Shown here: positions 1 to 4,821 of the stretch, one piece after another
Layout: each line of letters opens with the position of its first letter
How positions within the stretch are numbered: the first letter of the stretch is position 1
NCBI GenBank assembly: GCA_023134935.1
Contig: JAGLUD010000008.1
Span: forward strand, 1-5,058
DNA from: Paracoccaceae bacterium
GTDB taxonomy: Bacteria > Pseudomonadota > Alphaproteobacteria > Rhodobacterales > Rhodobacteraceae
Reading direction: 5' to 3'
Length of the DNA stretch: 5,058 nucleotides
Position numbers and translations under genes: made by a program
The notes under the pieces: model-generated
The model's input: the letters and a program-made list of their open reading frames with translations, nothing else
Told to the model about the DNA's origin: nothing
Database searches by the model: none

Positions 1-32
1 TCTGTGTCGAACTTTACGTCTTTTGCAGCCAT
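1..32 (-). CDS. groEL: 60 kDa chaperonin GroEL, N-terminal fragment
   Basis: Only the first ten codons and two further bases lie in the window. Reading the minus strand from the ATG at 32-30 gives MAAKDVKFDT, the typical GroEL N-terminus in alphaproteobacteria. GroEL is the cytoplasmic double-ring ATPase that folds proteins under the GroES lid. The start is fixed by an AAGGAG ribosome binding site 8 nt upstream and by the position 28 nt after the groES stop, the usual groES-groEL order in one operon. The rest of the gene lies beyond the left edge, so nothing can be said about its integrity. Confidence 0.93.
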   Translation of the reverse strand, partial: MAAKDVKFDT

Positions 33-40
33 GATGGATG

Positions 41-46
41 CTCCTT
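41..46 (-). promoter_or_regulatory. Ribosome binding site of groEL
   Basis: On the minus strand this reads AAGGAG, 8 nt before the groEL ATG. The 11 bases AGGAGCATCCA at this site are identical to those in front of groES, at the same distance from the start. The two chaperonin genes therefore share a near-duplicate translation initiation region, which would suit matched expression. Confidence 0.85.
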
Positions 47-60
47 ATAATGGGGTTCGC

Positions 61-348
61 TTAAGCAATAATGCCTAGGATGTCGGATTCTTTCATGATC
101 AACAGGTCTTCGCCGTCGAGCTTGATTTCAGTACCGGACCATTTGCCAAACAAAACTTTGTCGCCAGCTTTTACGTCCATGTCGATGCGATCACCGTCTT
201 CGTCACGTGCGCCTGCACCAACGGAAACGATTTCACCTTCGGAAGGTTTTTCTTTAGCCGCGTCAGGGATAATCAGGCCGCCAGCTGTTTTCTCGTCTTC
301 TTCAAGACGACGAACAACAACGCGATCATGCAGAGGTGTAAATGCCAT
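61..348 (-). CDS. groES: 10 kDa co-chaperonin GroES
   Basis: Complete 95-residue GroES, the normal length for the family. It forms the heptameric lid that closes the GroEL folding chamber in the cytoplasm. Visible family features are [10 protein letters not shown] at residues 5-14, the mobile loop with GGLIIPD at 23-29 that contacts GroEL, the KPSEG turn at 34-38, the [14 protein letters not shown] strand region at 59-72, and the C-terminal ESDILGI at 87-93. The ATG at 348-346 has an AGGAG site 8 nt upstream and gives the standard N-terminus. The gene is first in the groES-groEL operon, with 28 nt to groEL. Upstream lie a sigma-70-like promoter and a CIRCE operator, so repression by HrcA with heat-shock induction is expected. 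Nothing is missing or unusual in the protein. Confidence 0.98.
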   Translation of the reverse strand: MAFTPLHDRVVVRRLEEDEKTAGGLIIPDAAKEKPSEGEIVSVGAGARDEDGDRIDMDVKAGDKVLFGKWSGTEIKLDGEDLLIMKESDILGIIA

Positions 349-356
349 TGTGGATG

Positions 357-361
357 CTCCT
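357..361 (-). promoter_or_regulatory. Ribosome binding site of groES
   Basis: AGGAG on the minus strand, 8 nt before the groES ATG. It supports the chosen start. The bases from here to the start (AGGAGCATCCA) repeat in front of groEL. Confidence 0.85.
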
Positions 362-379
362 ATCGAGTATTCCGTTTAG

Positions 380-409
380 GGTGGTTTTTGCCTTTTGGCA
401 CTCACCACC
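380..409 (-). promoter_or_regulatory. Second hairpin in the groES mRNA leader, overlapping CIRCE
   Basis: In the groES transcript, GGUGGU (409-404) can pair with ACCACC (385-380), enclosing an inner stem UGCC (400-397) with GGCA (392-389) and an AAAA loop. A small GAG/AAA internal loop separates the two stems. This makes ten base pairs in 30 nt. It uses 395-409, the loop and one arm of the CIRCE hairpin, so the RNA cannot form both structures at once. The pairing is read directly from the sequence; any regulatory role is inference. No U-tract follows, so it is not an intrinsic terminator. Confidence 0.5.
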
Positions 410-421
410 ATTGAGTGCTAA
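395..421 (-). promoter_or_regulatory. CIRCE operator (HrcA binding site) for groESL
   Basis: Inverted repeat with 9-base arms and a 9-base spacer. On the minus strand it reads TTAGCACTC, nine bases, then GAGTGCCAA. It matches the known CIRCE consensus (TTAGCACTC-N9-GAGTGCTAA) at every arm position but one. It lies between the predicted groES transcription start (about 422) and the groES start codon, the usual place for HrcA repression. In the RNA it can also form a stem at the extreme 5' end. hrcA itself is not in the window. Confidence 0.93.
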
Positions 422-428
422 CGATAGG

Positions 429-457
429 TATCTAGGCAAGCATTTTGGGTGAGTCAA
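429..457 (-). promoter_or_regulatory. Promoter of groES-groEL
   Basis: Read on the minus strand, a -35 box TTGACT (457-452) and a -10 box TAGATA (434-429) are separated by exactly 17 bp. This places transcription start near 422, at the edge of CIRCE. The bases before the -35 read CCCTTGACT, which also resembles the CTTG element of alphaproteobacterial heat-shock (RpoH) promoters, with CCTAGATA as a possible -10. Dual housekeeping and heat-shock use is possible but is inference. Confidence 0.75.
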
Positions 458-486
458 GGGATGCACCCATAGATTGCGGGTAATAC

Positions 487-515
487 GTGACAAAGCCGTA
501 TCGCAGGCCTATATA
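487..515 (+). promoter_or_regulatory. Candidate promoter of the ppaC operon
   Basis: A GTGACA box (487-492, five of six bases matching TTGACA) and TATATA (510-515) are separated by 17 bp. Transcription would start near 522, giving a leader of about 31 nt before the ppaC ATG. It stands back-to-back with the groES promoter, with 29 bp between the two -35 boxes. The call rests only on box match and spacing. Confidence 0.5.
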
Positions 516-552
516 AGGCGAAATTATTGCAGCGCACAAAAAGGGTCACAAC

Positions 553-1470
553 ATGATCAAAATTTTCGGCCACACAGCCCCTGATACCGACGCAACTGCC
601 TCCGCCCTGATTTGGGAGTGGTACCTTAACGAGATGCAGGAGAAATCCGCGCAGGCTTTCGTTCAGGGCGAACCGAATACCGAGGCTGCATTCGTTCTAA
701 AACGTTGGGGTTTCGAGACACCAGCCATGTTGGATCTTCAAGATGGCGACAAAGCCGTGATCGTTGACACTAACAACCCTGCTGAATTGCCAGCGAATAT
801 CGGTAAAGCCAACATTAAACAGATAATCGACCACCACATGCTGGTTGGCGGCTTGAAATCCGGTATTCCGATCAACGTAACAATCCGTCCGGTCGCTGCA
901 ACTGCAACCGTGATGTACGGCATCATGCGCTCGCCTGCGCAAAACACGATGCCTGATGCGATCAAAGGGTTGATCCTAAGCTGCATAATCTCCGACACAC
1001 TGGAATTCCGCAGCCCGACAACAACGCCCCGCGACATTGCCGTCGCCAACCGTATGGCCGAGAATTTGAAAATCGACATACCGGAATACGCTGCTGAAAT
1101 GTTCGCTGCTAAATCCGACATAGCGCATTTTTCTGACGCCGAACTATTGCGGATGGATTCGAAGAAATTCGACGTTAACGGCACCAACTTCCGCGTTTCC
1201 GTTCTGGAGACCACCAGCCCTGCGACCGTGTTGGACCGCAAAGACAGCCTGATCGCCAGCATGGCTTCAGTTGCCAATGAGGACGGCGTGGACCAAGTCC
1301 TCCTGTTCATCATCGACATCCTGACTGAATCCGCAACACTCCTGATTCCAAATGATTTCGTGAAATCCGTCGCCGAAAACTCCTTCGACTGCACGGTTGA
1401 TGGCAACACAGTTCACCTGCCTGGCGTCATGTCTCGCAAGAAACAGATCATCCCCAGCCTGAAGGCCTAA
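553..1470 (+). CDS. ppaC: Manganese-dependent inorganic pyrophosphatase (family II)
   Basis: Hydrolyses pyrophosphate to two phosphates in the cytoplasm, pulling forward biosynthetic reactions that release PPi. The 305 residues are close to the usual 305-310 of short family II enzymes, and no CBS regulatory domains are present. The N-terminal DHH domain shows GHTAPDTDA at 6-14 (metal ligands H7, D11, D13), D72 in VDTNNP, DHH at 93-95 and D148 in ISDT. The C-terminal DHHA2 domain has K204/K205 and the substrate-binding SRKKQ at 294-298, near the very end. All expected catalytic positions are present. The ATG start gives the canonical MIKIFGH opening and has a weak AAGGG site 7 nt upstream. It is the first gene of the plus-strand cluster; the next gene begins at the base after its stop. 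This family is unrelated to the family I Ppa common in proteobacteria. Confidence 0.95.
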   Translation: MIKIFGHTAPDTDATASALIWEWYLNEMQEKSAQAFVQGEPNTEAAFVLKRWGFETPAMLDLQDGDKAVIVDTNNPAELPANIGKANIKQIIDHHMLVGGLKSGIPINVTIRPVAATATVMYGIMRSPAQNTMPDAIKGLILSCIISDTLEFRSPTTTPRDIAVANRMAENLKIDIPEYAAEMFAAKSDIAHFSDAELLRMDSKKFDVNGTNFRVSVLETTSPATVLDRKDSLIASMASVANEDGVDQVLLFIIDILTESATLLIPNDFVKSVAENSFDCTVDGNTVHLPGVMSRKKQIIPSLKA

Positions 1471-2343
1471 ATGACCCGCATTATCGACAACCTCGCGCAG
1501 GTCGCCCACTCCTACGACGCTCTTTTCGTCGATCTATGGGGCTGCCTGCACAACGGCGTCGAACCCTTCGCCGATGCCGTAACCGCCCTACAAGCTTACC
1601 GCGCACAAGGCGGCAAAGTACTGTTGCTAACCAACTCGCCACGCCCGCGCGCCTCGGTCAAACGACAACTTGAGCGCATCGGCGTGCCCACCGACACCTA
1701 CGACGAAATCGCCTCCTCTGGCGACGCTGCACAAATGGCGATGGCTGCAGGTGTAGTTGGTCGCAAAGTTTACCACCTCGGCCCTGAACGCGATCTCAGC
1801 TTTTTCAAAGGCGAAAACGGCCCAATAGATGTCGAGCGCGTCCCCTTGGCCGAAGCCGAAGGCATCGTCTGCACCGGCTTGTTTGACGACCTGACCGAAA
1901 CACCTGACGATTACCGCTTAACTATCCTCGATGGAAAAAACCGCGGCCTGAAACTGCTCTGCGCCAATCCCGATATATCGGTCGATCTAGGCGACAAACG
2001 CATATTCTGCTCAGGCGCCATCGCCCAAGCCTACACCGAAGCCGGCGGCACCAGCCTCTACTTCGGCAAACCACATTCGCCAATCTACCAACTCGCCTAC
2101 GCCCGCCTCGCAGCAATCGCAACCCGCCGTATCGACAACGACCGCATCCTTTGCATCGGCGACGGCATCAACACCGACATCCGTGGCGGCGTGGCCGAAG
2201 ACCTCGACACCATGTTCATAACCGGCGGCCTCGCTGCGACAGAAATAAGCGAAACCAACGGCAAACCAAACGAGGCAGAGCTGGCGGAGTTCATCAAAAC
2301 TAACAAACTGACGCCCACATTTACAATCAGTCACCTTCGTTGA
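1471..2343 (+). CDS. HAD superfamily class IIA hydrolase (TIGR01459-like), substrate unknown
   Basis: A 290-residue protein of the NagD/phosphoglycolate phosphatase-like branch of the HAD superfamily. Motif I is FVDLWGCLHNG (residues 19-29) with nucleophile D21; the usual second Asp is replaced by W23, as I recall for the TIGR01459 family (DVWGxLHNG). Motif II is T54 in LLTNSPRP, followed by the class IIA cap domain (about 75-190). Motif III is K200 in FGKPHSPIY, and motif IV is GDGINTDIRGG with D231 and D236 for Mg2+. The ATG directly follows the ppaC TAA, and GAAGG lies inside the end of ppaC, so translation is probably coupled. The family is expected to hydrolyse phosphate from small molecules, but lack of the acid/base Asp makes activity uncertain. 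Its place in a run ending with ribF makes a nucleotide or cofactor phosphate a plausible substrate, which is inference only. Confidence 0.88.
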   Translation: MTRIIDNLAQVAHSYDALFVDLWGCLHNGVEPFADAVTALQAYRAQGGKVLLLTNSPRPRASVKRQLERIGVPTDTYDEIASSGDAAQMAMAAGVVGRKVYHLGPERDLSFFKGENGPIDVERVPLAEAEGIVCTGLFDDLTETPDDYRLTILDGKNRGLKLLCANPDISVDLGDKRIFCSGAIAQAYTEAGGTSLYFGKPHSPIYQLAYARLAAIATRRIDNDRILCIGDGINTDIRGGVAEDLDTMFITGGLAATEISETNGKPNEAELAEFIKTNKLTPTFTISHLR

Positions 2344-2345
2344 TA

Positions 2346-2362
2346 TTGTAATAATATTACAA
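2346..2362. repeat. Perfect inverted repeat, possible operator
   Basis: TTGTAAT-AAT-ATTACAA, two exact 7-base arms around three bases, starts 2 bp after the HAD gene stop and lies in an AT-rich patch. Size and symmetry fit a binding site for a dimeric repressor upstream of the MaoC gene. An all-A/T stem with no following T-run is a poor terminator. I cannot match it to a known regulator: it differs from the Zur core TGTTAT-N3-ATAACA as I recall it. Confidence 0.45.
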
Positions 2363-2387
2363 AATTCAAAAGATTGGCGAATATATC

Positions 2388-2416
2388 TTGCGCGCCCAAT
2401 TTTCACACGCTACAAA
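2388..2416 (+). promoter_or_regulatory. Weak candidate promoter before the MaoC gene
   Basis: TTGCGC (2388-2393) and TACAAA (2411-2416) are spaced 17 bp apart in the 103-bp gap before the MaoC gene. The match is poor in both boxes (three and four of six), so this is only a suggestion that the MaoC-ribF pair can be transcribed apart from ppaC. Confidence 0.22.
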
Positions 2417-2446
2417 TGGTGCAACGCAACAACGCGAATCCACACC

Positions 2447-2920
2447 ATGACCACAGGCCCAGATATGTTGGACACCCCACAGCACAACTTGCCCATCGGC
2501 ACGATTTGTATCGAAGATCTCGAAATCGGTATGGAGCGCTCGCTTTCCAAAACAATCGGCGACCGCGAGATCGAGCTGTTTGCCGAGCTATCCACAGACC
2601 ATAACCCTGTGCATCTAGACGACGACTACGCCCAAGACACCATTTTCCAAGGACGCATTGCGCATGGAATGCTGACCGCCGGTCTGATTTCCGCCGTTAT
2701 CGGCGAGCAACTGCCTGGCCACGGCACTGTTTACCTTAAACAAAACCTGACCTTCATGGCCCCCGTGCGCCCCGGCGACCGCGTCGAGGCCACCGTTAAG
2801 GTTTTGGAAATCGATTACGCCAAACGTCGAGTTACCCTTGATTGCAAGTGCCGCGTAGGCGATACGGTTGTTCTGAAAGGCGACGCGCTGGTTCTAGCGC
2901 CAAGCCGCAAGGTTGACTAA
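2447..2920 (+). CDS. MaoC family acyl-CoA dehydratase / (R)-enoyl-CoA hydratase-like
   Basis: A single hot-dog domain protein of 157 residues, about the size of PhaJ-type hydratases. The hydratase motif is clear: FAELSTDHNPVHLDDDYA (residues 45-62) supplies the catalytic D51 and H56 of the DxNPxH signature, followed by GRIAHGML at 69-76. The segment APVRPGDRVEA (105-115) is the conserved beta turn of the fold. Such enzymes add or remove water at trans-2-enoyl-CoA or 3-hydroxyacyl-CoA; the acyl chain cannot be read from sequence. The start is not certain: the first ATG has no good ribosome site, and an in-frame ATG at 2465 (MLDTPQHN) is equally possible. It sits 103 nt after the HAD gene and 28 nt before ribF, so it probably shares a transcript with ribF. 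Confidence 0.88.
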   Translation: MTTGPDMLDTPQHNLPIGTICIEDLEIGMERSLSKTIGDREIELFAELSTDHNPVHLDDDYAQDTIFQGRIAHGMLTAGLISAVIGEQLPGHGTVYLKQNLTFMAPVRPGDRVEATVKVLEIDYAKRRVTLDCKCRVGDTVVLKGDALVLAPSRKVD

Positions 2921-2948
2921 GGGCGCAGGCTTGACCTGCTGGACAAGC

Positions 2949-3893
2949 ATGAAAACTTTCAAAACTTACACCGATATTCCGGCAGACAGCCAAGGCGCAG
3001 TCGTGGCCATGGGTAACTTCGATGGCGTGCATCTCGGCCACCAATCCGTTATCGCACTGGCTCGCGCCATCGCCGCCACCAACAATGCGCCCCTAGGGAT
3101 CATCACGTTTGAACCACACCCACGCCAACTGTTCGCCCCAGACGCCCCTCCGTTTCGCCTAATGAACGAAGAAACCCGCGCCCACCGCATTAACAAACTT
3201 GGCATCGACGCGCTGTTCGAACTCCCGTTCAACAAGGCGTTGTCCCAACTAACCGCCGAGGAATTCGCCCGCGACGTTCTAGCCAACGGCCTGAACGTCA
3301 AACACGTCATAATTGGCGCAGATTTCCGCTTTGGCAAAGGCCGCCAAGGGGATGCCGACATGTTGTGCGAACTCGGCCAGCAATTGGGGTTTGGCGTAAC
3401 TGTTGCACCGCTGATCTCAGACGATAAAGGCGATTATTCCTCCAGCGCCATCCGCGAGGCCCTAAGCACCGGCCACCCCGAAGACGCCGCTCGCATCCTA
3501 GGCCACTGGCACCGCGTCGACGGTATCGTCGAAAAAGGCGACCAACGCGGTCGCGAGCTGGGCTTCCCAACCGCCAACATATCGCTGGACGACCTGCACC
3601 TGCCGAAATTCGGCGTCTACGCCGTGTTCTTCGATATCCTGAATGGCCCCCACAAAGGCGTCTATCGCGGCGCAGCCTCGCTGGGCATCCGCCCGACATT
3701 CGGCATCAATAAACCGAATCTCGAGACATTCCTCTTCGATTTTTCCGGCGACCTCTACGACGCGTCCGTTTCCGTCGCGCTGGTCGCGTATCAACGCCCC
3801 GAAGAGAAGTTCGATAACCTCGAAGATCTGATCAAACAGATGAACATCGACTGTTTTGAGGCCCGTGAAATCCTGGAAAAAGCAACCGCCTGA
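2949..3893 (+). CDS. ribF: Bifunctional riboflavin kinase / FAD synthetase RibF
   Basis: Makes FMN from riboflavin and ATP, then FAD from FMN and ATP with release of pyrophosphate, in the cytoplasm. It has 314 residues, the normal bacterial length. The N-terminal adenylyltransferase domain shows GNFDGVHLGH (22-31), TFEPHPRQLF (53-62), IGADFRFGKGRQGD (122-135) and YSSSAIRE (163-170). The C-terminal kinase domain shows GRELGFPTAN (201-210, the PTAN motif binding Mg-ATP), GVYRGAASLGIRPTFG (237-252) and LETFLFDF (258-265) with the catalytic E259. I chose the ATG at 2949, giving MKTFKTY, because the 12 extra codons back to a TTG at 2913 overlap the MaoC gene end and do not resemble the family. No FMN riboswitch is visible upstream. 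It is the last gene of the plus-strand run and meets the aminotransferase gene tail to tail. Confidence 0.96.
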   Translation: MKTFKTYTDIPADSQGAVVAMGNFDGVHLGHQSVIALARAIAATNNAPLGIITFEPHPRQLFAPDAPPFRLMNEETRAHRINKLGIDALFELPFNKALSQLTAEEFARDVLANGLNVKHVIIGADFRFGKGRQGDADMLCELGQQLGFGVTVAPLISDDKGDYSSSAIREALSTGHPEDAARILGHWHRVDGIVEKGDQRGRELGFPTANISLDDLHLPKFGVYAVFFDILNGPHKGVYRGAASLGIRPTFGINKPNLETFLFDFSGDLYDASVSVALVAYQRPEEKFDNLEDLIKQMNIDCFEAREILEKATA

Positions 3894-3945
3894 TGCGCCC
3901 AACATTGCGCACACAGGCCGATCACTTTCTAGCCGATCAAAACAC
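3894..3945. other. Convergent gap between ribF and the aminotransferase gene
   Basis: These 52 bp separate the two stop codons. The gap contains an 8-base direct repeat GCCGATCA (3917-3924 and 3932-3939, period 15) and a 5-bp stem TGCGC/GCGCA with an 8-base loop (3894-3911). Neither looks like an intrinsic terminator in either direction, as no T-run follows. Termination here may be Rho-dependent or by read-through, which is inference. Confidence 0.4.
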
Positions 3946-4797
3946 CTAGGTTGCGGCCTTCAGGCTTTCATCCATATAAATCTCGCGCAAGCGACGTGCA
4001 ATCGTTCCGGGCGTACCATCACCCAACGCCTGCCCGTCGATCTCCACTACGGGGGTCACAAATGTCGTCGCCGAGGTCACAAACGCCTCATCCGCATCCA
4101 TCGCTTCCTCTATCGTAAACGAGCGTTCCACAACTTCCATTTGTGCCTCGCGCGCAAAGCGCAACACTGCCGCCCGTGTAATCCCGCTAAGAATGTCATT
4201 CGACAAATCCCGCGTAATGATCTTGCCACCCTTAACGATATACGCGTTGTTAGACGTCCCCTCGGTCACGCAGCCATCTTCAACCAGCCACGCATCATCA
4301 ACGCCAGCAGCCTTCGCCGCCATCTTGCCAAGCGAGGGTGCCAACAACTGTATCGTCTTGATATCGCGGCGCCCCCACCGAATATCCGGCATCGAAATGA
4401 TCCTGATCCCTTTTTCAGCCGCAGGTGCTTGGGTCAGGTTCATGGTTTGCGTAAACAACACAAGACTGGACTTCACCCCATCGGGGAAAAGGAAGCTACG
4501 GTCCGCCGCCCCGCGCGTTACTTGCAAATAGACCAACCCTTCAACCAGATCATTAGCTTTGATCAACTCGCGGTGAATCGCCTCGATTTCATCGTCAGTT
4601 TCGGGTGGCGCCATATCCAGCTCATGCATTGACCGCGCCAGACGTTTCATGTGCCCGGCAAAATCGATCATCTTTCCGCCCAGAATGGATGTAACCTCAT
4701 AGACCCCGTCGGCCATCAGGAACCCACGATCAAAGATGCTGATCGTGGCGTCTTCCTCGGCCAGATATTCTCCATTCACATAAACTGTGCGGCTCAT
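3946..4797 (-). CDS. dat: D-amino-acid aminotransferase-like class IV PLP enzyme
   Basis: A 283-residue fold-type IV PLP transaminase, the length of bacterial D-alanine aminotransferases. Members move the amino group between D-amino acids and 2-oxo acids, for example D-alanine and 2-oxoglutarate, feeding cell-wall D-glutamate or degrading D-amino acids. Visible marks are FDRGFLMADGVYEV (22-35), the Schiff-base lysine K147 in RRDIKTIQLL (143-152), E179 in VTEGTSNNAY (177-186) that contacts the pyridine nitrogen, GITRAAVL (205-212) and VTSATTFVTPV (240-250). At the carboxylate-binding loop it has DRSF (99-102) where the Bacillus enzyme has RAH, so R100 is kept but Phe replaces His. Substrate range may therefore differ, and the gene name is by family. 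An AGGGGA site precedes the ATG. The gene follows a partial gene by 24 nt on the same strand, probably in one operon. Confidence 0.88.
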   Translation of the reverse strand: MSRTVYVNGEYLAEEDATISIFDRGFLMADGVYEVTSILGGKMIDFAGHMKRLARSMHELDMAPPETDDEIEAIHRELIKANDLVEGLVYLQVTRGAADRSFLFPDGVKSSLVLFTQTMNLTQAPAAEKGIRIISMPDIRWGRRDIKTIQLLAPSLGKMAAKAAGVDDAWLVEDGCVTEGTSNNAYIVKGGKIITRDLSNDILSGITRAAVLRFAREAQMEVVERSFTIEEAMDADEAFVTSATTFVTPVVEIDGQALGDGTPGTIARRLREIYMDESLKAAT

Positions 4798-4802
4798 AGT
4801 AT

Positions 4803-4808
4803 TCCCCT
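4803..4808 (-). promoter_or_regulatory. Ribosome binding site of the aminotransferase gene
   Basis: AGGGGA on the minus strand, 5 nt before the ATG at 4797-4795. It fixes the start of the aminotransferase and lies in the 24-nt spacer after the upstream partial gene. Confidence 0.75.
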
Positions 4809-4821
4809 AAGTCTCGTTTGA

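Noticed and set aside
71..379. Open frame of 102 codons on the plus strand over groES
   Set aside because: Antisense to groES, Ser/Pro/Arg-rich and without domain or ribosome site.
738..1409. Long open frame on the minus strand (223 codons) inside ppaC
   Set aside because: It lies wholly antisense to the well-supported ppaC gene, has no recognisable motif and no ribosome site; a shadow of coding bias.
2374..2604. Small plus-strand frame of 76 codons overlapping the start of the MaoC gene
   Set aside because: The start is at a non-ATG codon without a ribosome site, and the frame conflicts with the clearly homologous MaoC reading frame; its product is basic and low in hydrophobics.
2913..2948. 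TTG start extending RibF by 12 residues
   Set aside because: The extension overlaps the MaoC stop, is not family-like, and the ATG at 2949 gives a normal RibF length.
2921..2948. FMN riboswitch before ribF
   Set aside because: The 28-nt spacer is far too short for the aptamer and none of its conserved segments is visible.
3894..3911. Stem TGCGC/GCGCA after ribF as a terminator
   Set aside because: Only 5 bp with an 8-base loop and no T-run.
3856..4632. Open frame of 258 codons on the plus strand across the aminotransferase gene
   Set aside because: It starts inside ribF, runs antisense to the aminotransferase, is rich in Arg, His and Pro as expected for a shadow frame, and shows no domain.
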